A stretch of 64,000 nucleotides of DNA, from the NCBI RefSeq assembly GCF_005405285.1, contig NZ_BJDT01000001.1, positions 220,726-284,725 on the forward strand. Direction: 5' to 3'. This DNA is from Weissella sagaensis. Its GTDB lineage: Bacteria; Bacillota; Bacilli; Lactobacillales; Lactobacillaceae. Positions 38,954 to 50,509 of this stretch are shown here, piece by piece; position 1 is the first letter of the stretch, and the number at the start of each line of letters is the position of its first letter. The position numbers and the translations under genes were made by a program. The notes beneath the pieces are model-generated. The model made no database searches. It had not been told where the DNA came from and saw only the letters and a program-made list of their open reading frames with translations.

Positions 38954-39077
38954 AACTTGGTCCTGTGAGACTAATAAGATTAATTTGTTGTGACTAGGTT
39001 TATACTATCGTCATGATAACTGTCATATTAGAAAAGTGAACCAAGCTGAGGTGTCTTGTATACCTCAGCTTTTTTAA
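38954..39077 (+). promoter_or_regulatory. PyrR-dependent transcription attenuator
   Basis: Three parts can be traced. The binding hairpin 38954-39000 (AACTTGGTC pairs with GACTAGGTT) displays GGTCCTGTGAGACT, which fits the PyrR consensus ARUCCNGNGAGGYU at 12 of 14 positions. The terminator 39043-39077 pairs AAGCTGAGGT with ACCTCAGCTT and ends in Ts. An antiterminator can form because CTTGGT (38956-38961) pairs with ACCAAG (39040-39045), overlapping the terminator. UMP-bound PyrR would stabilise the first hairpin and stop transcription before uraA when pyrimidines are plentiful. Confidence 0.82.
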
Positions 39078-39108
39078 TACTAATTTTTGTGTCGCATGAA
39101 AGGGAAAT

Positions 39109-40389
39109 ATGATGGAAATGAAACGTGATGTCGTTTTAGATGTAGATGAGAAACCAAAATTTTGGCAATGGATAGGGTTATCATTGCAACATATGTTTTC
39201 AATGTTTGGTTCAACAGTATTGGTACCGTTGTTAGTTGGCTTGAATCCAGGAATTGCGTTATTTAGTTCTGGGGTTGGAACGTTGCTTCATATTTTAATT
39301 ACACAACGTAAAATTCCAGCTTACATGGGATCAAGTTTCGCATTTATTATTCCAATGGTTGCTTTAATGAAAACAACTGGGTATCCAGGTGTTGCAACAG
39401 GTGTTATTTCCGTTGGAATTGTGTATTTAATTGTTGCACTGATTGTTGGCTTAATTGGAACTGGATGGATTGAAACGTTATTGCCACCTATTGTGGTTGG
39501 TCCGATTATCATGGTGATTGGTTTGTCACTATCAGGATCAGCTGCTGAATCAGCAACATTGTTGAATGGTAAGTATGATATTCGTGTATTTTTAGTTGCA
39601 ATGTTAACCTTAGGGGTTACGATTTTCTTTAATATGTATATGCGCGGCTTCTTAGGGTTAATTCCAATTTTGCTTGGCATTGTTGTTGGCTATATTGTTG
39701 CGGTGATGGTCGGTTTAGTGAATTTTCAACCGGTAGCAGACGCGGCATGGTTTGCACTACCAGATTTTGATATACCATTTTTAGATTATAAGCCAATTAT
39801 TCATTGGGATGCCATATTAGTGATGGCACCAATTGCCTTAGTAACTATTACAGAACATTTAGGTCACCTAATGGTCTTGGATGATTTGACAGGTCGTGAT
39901 TATATTAAAGATCCTGGATTGCACCGTACACTAGCTGGTGATGGAATGGCATCTTTGTTTGCTGGGTTAGTTGGTGGTCCTTCAGTAACGTCATATGGTG
40001 AAAACATTGGTGTTATGGCAATTACTAAGGTTCACTCGGTGTATGTTTTGATTGGTGCAGCTACCTTTGCAATTCTATTTTCATTCGTTGGTAAACTATC
40101 AGCATTGATTCAATCAATTCCAGGAGCTGTTACGGGTGGCGTCTCATTCCTATTGTTTGGTGTCATTGCAGCATCTGGTTTGCGAATTATTGTTGAAAAT
40201 AAAATCGACTTTAATTTAAAACGTAATTTGATGATTTCATCATCAGTATTGGTTATTGGAATCGGAAATGCTTATTTGCAATTAGGTCATGGTAATAGTA
40301 TTGTGCAATTCTCTGGTGTTGCGATTGCAACTGTCTTAGGCATTGTTTTAAATTTGATTTTGCCTGATAAAGCTGTTTCTGAAAGATAA
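39109..40389 (+). CDS. uraA: Uracil permease (NCS2 family)
   Basis: 426 residues, about 14 hydrophobic segments. FWQWIGLSLQHMFSMFGSTVLVP at the N-terminus and VTITEHLGHL with the substrate-binding glutamate identify the UraA/PyrP uracil:proton symporters. The PyrR attenuator upstream and the upp gene before it confirm the role. Two ATGs lie one codon apart; the first is used here. RBS AAAGGGAA. Confidence 0.95.
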   Translation: MMEMKRDVVLDVDEKPKFWQWIGLSLQHMFSMFGSTVLVPLLVGLNPGIALFSSGVGTLLHILITQRKIPAYMGSSFAFIIPMVALMKTTGYPGVATGVISVGIVYLIVALIVGLIGTGWIETLLPPIVVGPIIMVIGLSLSGSAAESATLLNGKYDIRVFLVAMLTLGVTIFFNMYMRGFLGLIPILLGIVVGYIVAVMVGLVNFQPVADAAWFALPDFDIPFLDYKPIIHWDAILVMAPIALVTITEHLGHLMVLDDLTGRDYIKDPGLHRTLAGDGMASLFAGLVGGPSVTSYGENIGVMAITKVHSVYVLIGAATFAILFSFVGKLSALIQSIPGAVTGGVSFLLFGVIAASGLRIIVENKIDFNLKRNLMISSSVLVIGIGNAYLQLGHGNSIVQFSGVAIATVLGIVLNLILPDKAVSER

Positions 40390-40443
40390 GGGCAAACAGC
40401 TTCAAACTTGTTAAAGTAGTACTTAATTTAGTTAAAAATGATG

Positions 40444-40484
40444 AAATAGCAAATGCCATTAAATTGGTAGTTTGCTATTTTTTT
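40444..40484 (+). terminator. Terminator after uraA
   Basis: AAATAGCAAA and TGCCA arms pair with TTGGTA and GTTTGCTATTT; ends in eight or more Ts. Confidence 0.85.
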
Positions 40485-40529
40485 GTGTTATTTATTTTGT
40501 TAGAGAATACATTATGGGATTTTAATGAG

Positions 40530-40593
40530 TTCCTTTTTTGGATAGATACGGCCTTTACATTCCTTTTTGGAATAGTTGAAATCGTGATATAAT
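40530..40593 (+). promoter_or_regulatory. ATP synthase operon promoter with paired repeats
   Basis: The extended -10 TGATATAAT (40585-40593) has no good -35. Instead, two similar elements lie exactly 30 bases apart: TTCCTTTTTTGGATAG (40530-40545) and TTCCTTTTTGGAATAG (40560-40575). The second contains the palindrome ATTCC-T5-GGAAT and overlaps the -35 zone. They could be an operator pair on one DNA face. The leader from about 40600 to 40753 contains no gene. Confidence 0.5.
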
Positions 40594-40753
40594 AAGGTTT
40601 ACTGAAAACAGTTGCAGAAATGGGACACATTAGAGAGTGTTTGATGATTGAATTACCGTTCAAAAGGGGTAATATAGGGGGGAAAAGTTAAACGGTTCTT
40701 TTTAAAGCAAACCGCTTGATATTATTTCGATGGAAGAAAAGAGGTGAATTTCA

Positions 40754-41464
40754 TTGGAGAAAACCGCGACCTTTAGCATTGCGGGGTTGACGTTTGATTG
40801 GAGCGTGGTTATTTCAACATTAGTTTCGATGGCGATCGTTTTTTTACTAGCATTATGGGCTTCACGGAAATTGGTTATGAAACCAGCCGGGAAGAGTAAG
40901 CAAAATATGTTAGAGTGGGTCATTGATTTTACTAATAACATTGTTGATGGATCATTACCTAATAAGACTGGTAACAATTTAAAGTTTTTTATATTTTCCA
41001 TGTTTTTGTTCATCTTTGTTGGGAACCAATTAGGTGTTGCCTTTACAGTCAAAGTAGATGGTAATACATTTTTGAACTCACCAACAGCAAATCCATTAGT
41101 GACAATGGGATTAGCATTAGTTGCAATTTCTATTGCCCACTTCTTGGGGGTTGAAAAGCAAGGATTTAAGAAATACTTCAAGTCGGTATATTTGTCGCCA
41201 TTTAGTGTCTTATTCCCCTTAAATCTTATTGAACAGTTTACGAGTTTCTTAACGTTAGGACTCCGTCTGTTCGGTAATATCTTTGCTGGTGAAATGGTCT
41301 TGTCTCTATTGTGGCAATTGGCGCAGTCTGCTGGTGCATTATCATTTGTTCCAGCGTTTGTGCTCGCAATTCTATGGCAAGGATTTTCATTGTTTATTGG
41401 GGCTATTCAAGCGTTTGTCTTCGTCACTTTGACGACTGTCTATGTTTCAGAAAAGACAGAGTAA
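40754..41464 (+). CDS. atpB: F1Fo ATP synthase subunit a
   Basis: 236-residue membrane protein forming the proton half-channels against the c-ring. The conserved arginine region is LTLGLRLFGNIFAGE. The start is TTG at 40754, 6 bases after GAGGTGA; no ATG fits. First gene of atpBEFHAGDC, with no atpI in front. In lactic acid bacteria the complex mostly runs as a proton pump, spending ATP to hold internal pH. Confidence 0.95.
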   Translation: MEKTATFSIAGLTFDWSVVISTLVSMAIVFLLALWASRKLVMKPAGKSKQNMLEWVIDFTNNIVDGSLPNKTGNNLKFFIFSMFLFIFVGNQLGVAFTVKVDGNTFLNSPTANPLVTMGLALVAISIAHFLGVEKQGFKKYFKSVYLSPFSVLFPLNLIEQFTSFLTLGLRLFGNIFAGEMVLSLLWQLAQSAGALSFVPAFVLAILWQGFSLFIGAIQAFVFVTLTTVYVSEKTE

Positions 41465-41481
41465 CTATAGTAACTGTTTAA

Positions 41482-41721
<240 letters not shown>

Positions 41722-41746
41722 TCGAAACGCGGAGGCCAACTAAATT

Positions 41747-42262
41747 ATGTTTAATCAAATTGTTCTAGCAGGTGCTAGCGAAGGGTTGGCTTTGGGTAAC
41801 ATGTTGTTTGTGCTAGTGGCATTCCTAGTATTAATGCTTCTATTAAAGAAGTATGCTTGGGGTCCAGTAGTAAAAATGATGGAAAAACGTGCGGAGAAAG
41901 TTGCTCACGATTTGGATACTGCAGAAGATGCACGTCAAAGAGCCGAAGAAATGGCTGCAAAACGTTCAGAGCAGTTGCAATCAGCACGTACTGAAGCAAA
42001 TAGCATCATTTCTGATGCAAAAGCCGCAGCAGGTAAGCAACGTGATCAAATCGTTGCTGACGCTCATGCAGATGCCCAAGCGACAAAAGAACAAGCTAGT
42101 GCACAAATTGCACAAGAACGTTCAGAAGCAATGGCTGACGTTAAGAGTGAAGTTGCTGAACTTTCAGTAACCATCGCACAAAAGATTATCCAAAAAGAAC
42201 TAAAGTTAGATGATCAAAAAGCGCTTATTGACGCTTACATTGAAGGGTTAGGGAACAAGTAA
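41747..42262 (+). CDS. atpF: F1Fo ATP synthase subunit b
   Basis: 171 residues: one N-terminal membrane helix (about 18-36) and a long alanine-, glutamate- and lysine-rich coiled coil that forms the peripheral stalk. Its stop codon overlaps the atpH start by one base (TAATG). Confidence 0.95.
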   Translation: MFNQIVLAGASEGLALGNMLFVLVAFLVLMLLLKKYAWGPVVKMMEKRAEKVAHDLDTAEDARQRAEEMAAKRSEQLQSARTEANSIISDAKAAAGKQRDQIVADAHADAQATKEQASAQIAQERSEAMADVKSEVAELSVTIAQKIIQKELKLDDQKALIDAYIEGLGNK

Positions 42263-42804
42263 TGGCATTAGATAAAGCAACGATTGCTAAGCGGTATGCC
42301 GTTGCTTTGTTCGAATTAACCCATGATCAAGGTACTGATGAATCAACAATGGCTGAACTATTAGCTATTCGTGAAGTATTGGTACAAAATTCAGAATTTA
42401 CAAAGGCATTGTTGTCTTTGCGCATTAATGAGGATACGAAGCGTCAATTGTTAGCAACTTTGTCAAAAGACACGAGTCAAGTGGTTAAGAACTTGATTGA
42501 GATGACATTTGACTATCGGCGTATTCAATATTTACCAGCTATTATTACCAAGTATGAAGAGCTTGTTAATAAAGCAGCAGGAATTGTTAATGCCACAGTA
42601 CAAACGGCGGTACCATTAAGTGATGAACAAGTTTTGCGATTAAAAGAAAAACTTGTTGCTCGTTTTCAAGCTAGTGAAGTGCGTTTAACGCAAATCGTAG
42701 ACGAAAATATACTTGGTGGTGTTATCGTGAAGGCAAATGACCAAATTTTGGATGGATCATTAGCAACTAAATTAGCTGCTATTCGTCAGAGTATCATTCG
42801 CTAG
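42262..42804 (+). CDS. atpH: F1Fo ATP synthase subunit delta
   Basis: 180 residues, OSCP/delta family, with the AKRYAVALFEL N-terminus and the ILGGVIVKANDQILDGSLATKL C-terminal signature (shown in part). Links the b stalk to the top of the alpha/beta ring. Translationally coupled to atpF. Confidence 0.95.
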   Translation: MALDKATIAKRYAVALFELTHDQGTDESTMAELLAIREVLVQNSEFTKALLSLRINEDTKRQLLATLSKDTSQVVKNLIEMTFDYRRIQYLPAIITKYEELVNKAAGIVNATVQTAVPLSDEQVLRLKEKLVARFQASEVRLTQIVDENILGGVIVKANDQILDGSLATKLAAIRQSIIR

Positions 42805-42840
42805 TAATCGAAATTAAAATTGATGTTGTGTGATGAATAG

Positions 42841-44382
<1,542 letters not shown>

Positions 44383-44399
44383 TAAAGGAGGGGCGATAA

Positions 44400-45281
44400 A
44401 TGGCAGCTTCTTTACAAGATATTCAACGCCGCATTGCCTCAACAAAAAAGACACGTCAGATTACGAGTGCCATGCAAATGGTATCCACTGCTAAATTAAG
44501 CCAAATTCAGCGCCATGGTGGTTCATATACGGTGTACGCTGAAGCCTTACACGACGTTGTGGCCCATTTGGCAACTGCACACATCAATAATGTTTCAGGA
44601 ACATTGCTTGAACATCGTGATGTTGAAAAAGTTGGTTTTTTGGTGCTATCTTCTGATCGTGGTTTAGTTGGTGGTTATAATTCGACTCTATTAAAAGAGT
44701 TGATGTCGCAAATTACCGAACGCCAATTAAGAACTGATCAAGTTGTTATTTTAGCGGTTGGTGGTAATGGTGCTGATTTCTTTAAAAAACGTGGTTTTGA
44801 CGTTGCATACGAGTATCGCGGTGTTTCTGATGTGCCAACCTTTAATGAGGTTCGTGAAATCGTTAAAACTGTGACAACGATGTATGACAATGAAGTCTTT
44901 GATGAATTAATTGTTGGTTATCAGCATTATGTTAGTCGTATTTCTAATGAAGTTCACTTAGAAAAAATGCTACCTGTCTCAACAGACGATTTAGCAGAAT
45001 CTAAAGATGATACTAAGTTAACGGCTGATTACGAGATGGAACCATCGTCTGAACAAATTTTGGGTGTGGTATTACCACAGTATGCTGAAAGTTTAGTCTA
45101 TGGTGCTATTCTTGATGCAAAGACTGCGGAACATGCTGCATCAGCTAATGCGATGTCTTCAGCAACTGATAATGCCAAAGATATTATTGATTCACTTGGT
45201 TTACAATATAACCGGGCGCGTCAGAGTGCAATTACGACGGAAATTACAGAAATTACTGGTGGAATGGCCGCTTTGAATTAA
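44400..45281 (+). CDS. atpG: F1Fo ATP synthase subunit gamma
   Basis: 293 residues, central rotor shaft. N-terminal [19 protein letters not shown] and C-terminal [16 protein letters not shown] helices, which form the coiled coil inside the alpha/beta ring, are both conserved. RBS AAAGGAGGGG. Confidence 0.96.
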   Translation: MAASLQDIQRRIASTKKTRQITSAMQMVSTAKLSQIQRHGGSYTVYAEALHDVVAHLATAHINNVSGTLLEHRDVEKVGFLVLSSDRGLVGGYNSTLLKELMSQITERQLRTDQVVILAVGGNGADFFKKRGFDVAYEYRGVSDVPTFNEVREIVKTVTTMYDNEVFDELIVGYQHYVSRISNEVHLEKMLPVSTDDLAESKDDTKLTADYEMEPSSEQILGVVLPQYAESLVYGAILDAKTAEHAASANAMSSATDNAKDIIDSLGLQYNRARQSAITTEITEITGGMAALN

Positions 45282-45303
45282 AAGCTTTTTGCATCAGATT
45301 TAA

Positions 45304-46728
<1,425 letters not shown>

Positions 46729-46745
46729 GTAAAGGGGGCGGCGCA

Positions 46746-47162
46746 ATGAGTGAACACACCCTACATGTTAAGGTGGTTACGCCAAATGGTGTTGTGTTTG
46801 AGCATGAGACTGCATCGTTAGTGGTATTAGATACAACTAATGGTGAAGAAGGAATTATGGCACAACATGCACCTATTATTTCAGCGTTGCAGATTAGTGA
46901 ACTTAAGGTAATTGATGAAGCGACGGATTCAGAAGAAATTATCGCGATTAGTGGTGGATTTGGTGAATTCTCGAATAATCAATTAACAATAGTTTCTGAT
47001 AGTGCAGAGCGTGCGAAAGACATTGATGTTGAACGAGCAAAGAGAGCTAAAGAACGTGCTGAGAAGCATATAGCTGCTAGTGAGACTGATGATATTGTTC
47101 GTGCCCAAACTGCCTTGTTACGTGCGGCTAATCGTATTCATGCCGTTACTGGTAATAAATGA
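46746..47162 (+). CDS. atpC: F1Fo ATP synthase subunit epsilon
   Basis: 138 residues: N-terminal beta-sandwich (VKVVTPNGVVFEHE) and C-terminal two-helix segment (ERAKRAKERAEKHIA) that can inhibit ATP hydrolysis. Last gene of the operon, followed by a terminator. Confidence 0.96.
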   Translation: MSEHTLHVKVVTPNGVVFEHETASLVVLDTTNGEEGIMAQHAPIISALQISELKVIDEATDSEEIIAISGGFGEFSNNQLTIVSDSAERAKDIDVERAKRAKERAEKHIAASETDDIVRAQTALLRAANRIHAVTGNK

Positions 47163-47168
47163 TTAATT

Positions 47169-47206
47169 GAAGGCCATCAAATTCGAACAGAATTTGGTGG
47201 CCTTTA
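47169..47206 (+). terminator. Terminator of the ATP synthase operon
   Basis: AAGGCCATCAAATTC, 5-base loop, GAATTTGGTGGCCTT; very stable stem with a short T-run. Confidence 0.82.
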
Positions 47207-47255
47207 GTGTATTTTTATATATCCTAAAACTTGATGTGTTAGATACCGTAAAATT

Positions 47256-47264
47256 TGATAGAAT
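47256..47264 (+). promoter_or_regulatory. Extended -10 promoter before the deoxynucleoside kinase
   Basis: TGATAGAAT, 37 bases before the start codon. TTGATG at 47231 is a poorly spaced -35 candidate. Confidence 0.5.
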
Positions 47265-47301
47265 AGAATCTAGTATTGATTAAAGAAAGTAGGACAACAG
47301 G

Positions 47302-47955
47302 ATGATCGTATTATCGGGAACTATTGGTGCCGGAAAGACCAGTTTAACAACGATGCTTGCAGAACATTTAGGAAGTGAAGCATTATACGAATCCGTTGAT
47401 GATAATCCGATTTTGCCATTGTTTTACGAGGACCCAAAGCGTTATGGTTTCTTGTTACAAAATTATTTTCTAAATAAGCGGTTGGATAACATCAGAGATG
47501 CACAAGGTAGCCAATTAAATGTCATTGATCGATCTATCTTTGAAGATTTGTTGTTATTTAAGCTAAATGCTGATTTAGATAGAGCAACCCAAACTGAAGT
47601 ACAAATTTATGGTGACTTGTTAAACAATATTATGGAGCAAGTTGATTTTTCAGATGATGCGATTGTCAAAACACCTGATTTGCTAATTTATATTCATGTT
47701 AGCTTTGATACGATGTTAGAACGTATTAAAAAACGTGGTCGCGAGTATGAACAAATTGAAAATGATCCATCATTGTATAATTACTATAAAAGTTTAAATG
47801 AACGATATGTGGCATGGTTTGAATCTTATGATCGTTCGCCCAAATTGAGTATTGATGGTGATCGTTTTGATTTTGTAACAGATGCTGAGGCTGCGAACCA
47901 AGTATTGGCATTGATTGATGATAAAATCAAAGCGCTAGGTTTGAAAAATAATTAG
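47302..47955 (+). CDS. Deoxynucleoside kinase (dAK/dGK/dCK type)
   Basis: 217 residues. P-loop [31 protein letters not shown] substrate region (in part), [11 protein letters not shown] (DRS motif) and the LID arginines KKRGREYE. Family enzymes phosphorylate deoxyadenosine, deoxyguanosine or deoxycytidine; the exact base is not evident. With tdk and upp in the same window it completes a salvage theme. serS follows after 10 bases and is probably co-transcribed. Confidence 0.92.
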   Translation: MIVLSGTIGAGKTSLTTMLAEHLGSEALYESVDDNPILPLFYEDPKRYGFLLQNYFLNKRLDNIRDAQGSQLNVIDRSIFEDLLLFKLNADLDRATQTEVQIYGDLLNNIMEQVDFSDDAIVKTPDLLIYIHVSFDTMLERIKKRGREYEQIENDPSLYNYYKSLNERYVAWFESYDRSPKLSIDGDRFDFVTDAEAANQVLALIDDKIKALGLKNN

Positions 47956-47965
47956 GAGAATTATT

Positions 47966-49249
47966 ATGCTAGATATGAAAATAATTCGTCAAAAGACGGA
48001 ACAAGTAAAGGAACGCTTGGCAACTCGTGGGGTTGATCCTAAAGAAGTTGACGCACTGGTGGCTGACGATGCTAAGCGTCGTGAATTGTTAGTGCAAACT
48101 GAAGAATTAAAGGCACGTCGTAATACAGTATCAGACCAAATTGGTTTAAAGAAACGTCAAAAAGAAGATGCTAGCGATGTTATTGCTGAAATGCAAAAGG
48201 TTTCAGCAACAATTAAGTCATTAGATGAACAAGTTGTAAAATTGGATGAACAAATTAAGAACCGTGCTTTGCATTTCCCTAATTTGCCAAATGATACAAT
48301 TCCTGTTGGGGCTGATGAAGAGGCTAATCGCGAAGAACGTCAATGGGGTGAGATTCCAACCTTTGACTTTGCGCCAAAAGCGCATTTTGAGATTGGTGAA
48401 GATTTGGGTATTTTAGACTTTGAACGTGGTGCGAAGGTTTCCGGTGCCCGTTTTGTCTACTACGTTGGTCAAGGTGCCCGTTTGGAACGTGCCGTTTATA
48501 ACTTTATGTTGGATGAACACCAAAAAGAAGGTTATAAAGAAATGATTACGCCATACATTGTTAAAAATGAGGCAATGTATGGAACTGGTCAGTATCCAAA
48601 GTTTATGGACGATGCATACCGTGTTGGTACTAATGATGATATGACGTTAATTCCAACGGCTGAAGTGCCACTAACAAATTATTTCCGTGAAGAAGTTATT
48701 GATGATAACAAATTACCATATAGTGTGACTGCGTTGTCACCAGCTTTCCGTCAAGAAGCGGGATCAGCTGGTCGCGATACGCGTGGTTTGATTCGTATGC
48801 ATCAGTTTAACAAGGTTGAAATGGTTAAGTTTACAAAGCCAGAAGATTCATATCAAGCATTGGAAGATATGACGGTTAATGCTGAAACATTATTGCAAAA
48901 ATTGGGCTTGCCTTACCACGTGATTACCTTATCAACAGGAGACATGGGCTTTTCTGCTGCTAAAACATATGATGTGGAAGTTTGGATGCCACAGCAAAAT
49001 ATTTACCGTGAGATTTCTTCTATCTCAAATACAGAAGCTTTCCAAGCTCGTCGGGCACGAATTCAGTATCGTGATGAGAATGGTAAATTACAATTTGTTC
49101 ATACTTTGAATGGTTCTGGATTGGCAGTTGGCCGTACTGTTGCAGCTATTTTGGAAAATTATCAAAATGCAGACGGAACGGTTACAATTCCAGAAGTTTT
49201 GCGTCCTTATTTTGGCGCTGATCAAATTGTTCCAGAAGCTACAATTTAA
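47966..49249 (+). CDS. serS: Seryl-tRNA synthetase
   Basis: 427 residues, class II synthetase. The N-terminal coiled-coil arm (residues about 30-100) binds the long variable arm of tRNA-Ser. Motif 2 ([21 protein letters not shown], residues about 255-275, key FRxE) and motif 3 ([15 protein letters not shown]) are complete. No T-box leader precedes it; it shares the transcript of the deoxynucleoside kinase. RBS AGGAG. Confidence 0.97.
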   Translation: MLDMKIIRQKTEQVKERLATRGVDPKEVDALVADDAKRRELLVQTEELKARRNTVSDQIGLKKRQKEDASDVIAEMQKVSATIKSLDEQVVKLDEQIKNRALHFPNLPNDTIPVGADEEANREERQWGEIPTFDFAPKAHFEIGEDLGILDFERGAKVSGARFVYYVGQGARLERAVYNFMLDEHQKEGYKEMITPYIVKNEAMYGTGQYPKFMDDAYRVGTNDDMTLIPTAEVPLTNYFREEVIDDNKLPYSVTALSPAFRQEAGSAGRDTRGLIRMHQFNKVEMVKFTKPEDSYQALEDMTVNAETLLQKLGLPYHVITLSTGDMGFSAAKTYDVEVWMPQQNIYREISSISNTEAFQARRARIQYRDENGKLQFVHTLNGSGLAVGRTVAAILENYQNADGTVTIPEVLRPYFGADQIVPEATI

Positions 49250-49261
49250 AGAATGATGATT

Positions 49262-49301
49262 AAAGACTAACGTGAAGCAATTCGTGTCAGTCTTTTTTTA
49301 T
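49262..49301 (+). terminator. Terminator after serS
   Basis: AAAGACT and ACGTGAA arms pair with TTCGTGT and AGTCTTT (one mismatch), then a T-run. Confidence 0.8.
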
Positions 49302-49439
49302 TTGATTGGATAATAAAATAAAAGATATTAAAAAAGTAATTGCAAAAATATGCAAAAGCTAGTAATATATATCGAGTGGTAAGTAGCTGATGGTTGTTTT
49401 TTCAATTTGAGGCACTAGTTAATTAGTTTAAATTAAGTA

Positions 49440-49468
49440 TTGACACTTGTTTGATAATTAGCTATACT
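49440..49468 (+). promoter_or_regulatory. Promoter of the four-tRNA operon
   Basis: TTGACA, 17-base spacer, TATACT; close to consensus, 40 bases before the first tRNA. The 138 bases between the serS terminator and this promoter contain nothing recognised. Confidence 0.88.
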
Positions 49469-49507
49469 ATAAAAGTTGTCGGATGTTACATTCGACTGAC
49501 GTCTGTT

Positions 49508-49590
49508 GCGGATGTGGCGGAACTGGCAGACGCGCTGGATTTAGGTTCCAGTGCCCCTAGGGCGTGCAGGTTCGATTCCTGTCATCCGCA
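49508..49590 (+). tRNA. tRNA-Leu (UAG)
   Basis: 83 bases with a long variable arm; acceptor GCGGATG/CATCCGC, anticodon stem CTGGA/TCCAG around TTTAGGT, giving UAG. A discriminator as expected for Leu. CCA not encoded. Confidence 0.95.
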
Positions 49591-49612
49591 TATATCGTTT
49601 ATCGATACAGAA

Positions 49613-49685
49613 GCCGACTTAGCTCAGCTGGCAGAGCGCTTCACTAGTAATGAAGAGGTCGCTGGTTCGAATCCAGTAGTCGGCA
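49613..49685 (+). tRNA. tRNA-Thr (AGU)
   Basis: 73 bases; acceptor GCCGACT/AGTCGGC, anticodon stem CTTCA/TGAAG around CTAGTAA, giving AGU. Standard T-arm GTTCGAATC. Confidence 0.94.
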
Positions 49686-49691
49686 TCCCAT

Positions 49692-49764
49692 GCGAATATA
49701 GTTCAGCTGGTAGAACGCTACCTTGCCATGGTAGAGGTCGCGGGTTCGAATCCCGTTGTTCGCT
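49692..49764 (+). tRNA. tRNA-Gly (GCC)
   Basis: 73 bases; acceptor GCGAATA/TGTTCGC, anticodon stem CTACC/GGTAG around TTGCCAT, giving GCC. Discriminator T, as common for Gly. Confidence 0.94.
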
Positions 49765-49796
49765 TTCTTCCAAATGGGAAGCTTTAAAATTAATAT

Positions 49797-49870
49797 GCAC
49801 CTATAGCGCAACTGGATAGAGTGTCTGACTACGAATCAGAAGGTTGAAGGTTCGAATCCTTCTAGGTGCA
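49797..49870 (+). tRNA. tRNA-Arg (ACG)
   Basis: 74 bases; acceptor GCACCTA/TAGGTGC, anticodon stem TCTGA/TCAGA around CTACGAA, giving ACG (deaminated to ICG to read CGU/C/A). Confidence 0.95.
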
Positions 49871-49877
49871 TCAATTG

Positions 49878-49909
49878 AAAACCATCAAGAGAAATCTTGG
49901 TGGTTTTTG
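49878..49909 (+). terminator. Terminator of the tRNA operon
   Basis: AAAACCATCAAGA, GAAA tetraloop, TCTTGGTGGTTTTT. Confidence 0.88.
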
Positions 49910-49992
49910 TGTCAACAAATAAACGTGAAGCAAACGACATTGAATATTTTAAAAAATATGGGGTTTTAGTGGCATTGTGTTGCAATGCGTTC

Positions 49993-50017
49993 TATAATTA
50001 TGTCAATATTGGTCAAA
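49993..50017 (+). promoter_or_regulatory. ctsR -10 and CtsR operator
   Basis: TATAAT (49993-49998) is followed directly by TGTCAATATTGGTCAAA (50001-50017), which matches the CtsR heptad repeat RGTCADANNNRGTCAAA at all but two positions. The box lies at the transcription start, so CtsR would repress its own operon until heat or protein stress. Confidence 0.75.
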
Positions 50018-50031
50018 GGGGGGTGTTGGTT

Positions 50032-50508
50032 ATGAATGATTCAAATATGTCTGATAATATTGAGACATACTTGAAGCAAATTTTACAGCAGGCGCATGAA
50101 ATTGAAATTCGCCGTGTTGAACTTGCCCAACGATTTAATGTTGTGCCATCGCAGATTAATTATGTGATTAAAACACGTTTTAATACGGAAAATGGTTATT
50201 TAGTTGAATCAAAACGCGGTGGTGGCGGTTATATTCGGATTGTTGAAATGGCATTACGAAATGAACAACGCCTTATTGAAGAAATAAAACAACAACTCCC
50301 AAAGATAGTTAGCTTTAGAACAGCAACATCAGTAATATCAAGCTTGTGTCGTGAACAAATTTTAACCGTCCACGAAAGTGAATTAATTTTGACATTATTA
50401 TCAAAAGAAACACTAAGCGTCGGGGATGTGACTGTTCAAGGTCAGTTACGAGCAAGATTATTACAACAATTATTAAGCCGTTTACGGTTTGAAAGCGAGC
50501 GTAATTAA
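50032..50508 (+). CDS. ctsR: Class III stress gene repressor CtsR
   Basis: 158 residues from ATG 50032, behind AAAGGGGGG; longer in-frame readings cross the operator. The N-terminal winged helix includes RVELAQRFNVVPSQINYVIKTRF (in part) and the glycine-rich wing ESKRGGGGYIRI that contacts the DNA minor groove and senses heat. The C-terminal domain is normally targeted by McsB arginine kinase, but no mcsA or mcsB lies between ctsR and clpC, as is usual in lactobacilli. Controls clp genes. Confidence 0.95.
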   Translation: MNDSNMSDNIETYLKQILQQAHEIEIRRVELAQRFNVVPSQINYVIKTRFNTENGYLVESKRGGGGYIRIVEMALRNEQRLIEEIKQQLPKIVSFRTATSVISSLCREQILTVHESELILTLLSKETLSVGDVTVQGQLRARLLQQLLSRLRFESERN

Positions 50509-50509
50509 T

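Noticed and set aside
40690..40740. Riboswitch in the ATP synthase leader
   Set aside because: Only a short imperfect ACGGTT/AACCG pairing is visible, with no known riboswitch features.
47207..47965. T-box or other leader for serS
   Set aside because: serS follows the deoxynucleoside kinase by 10 bases and the region before the kinase has no T-box sequence or specifier stem.
49451..49819. A 122-codon open frame over the tRNA cluster
   Set aside because: It runs through three tRNA genes and has no ribosome-binding site or family resemblance.
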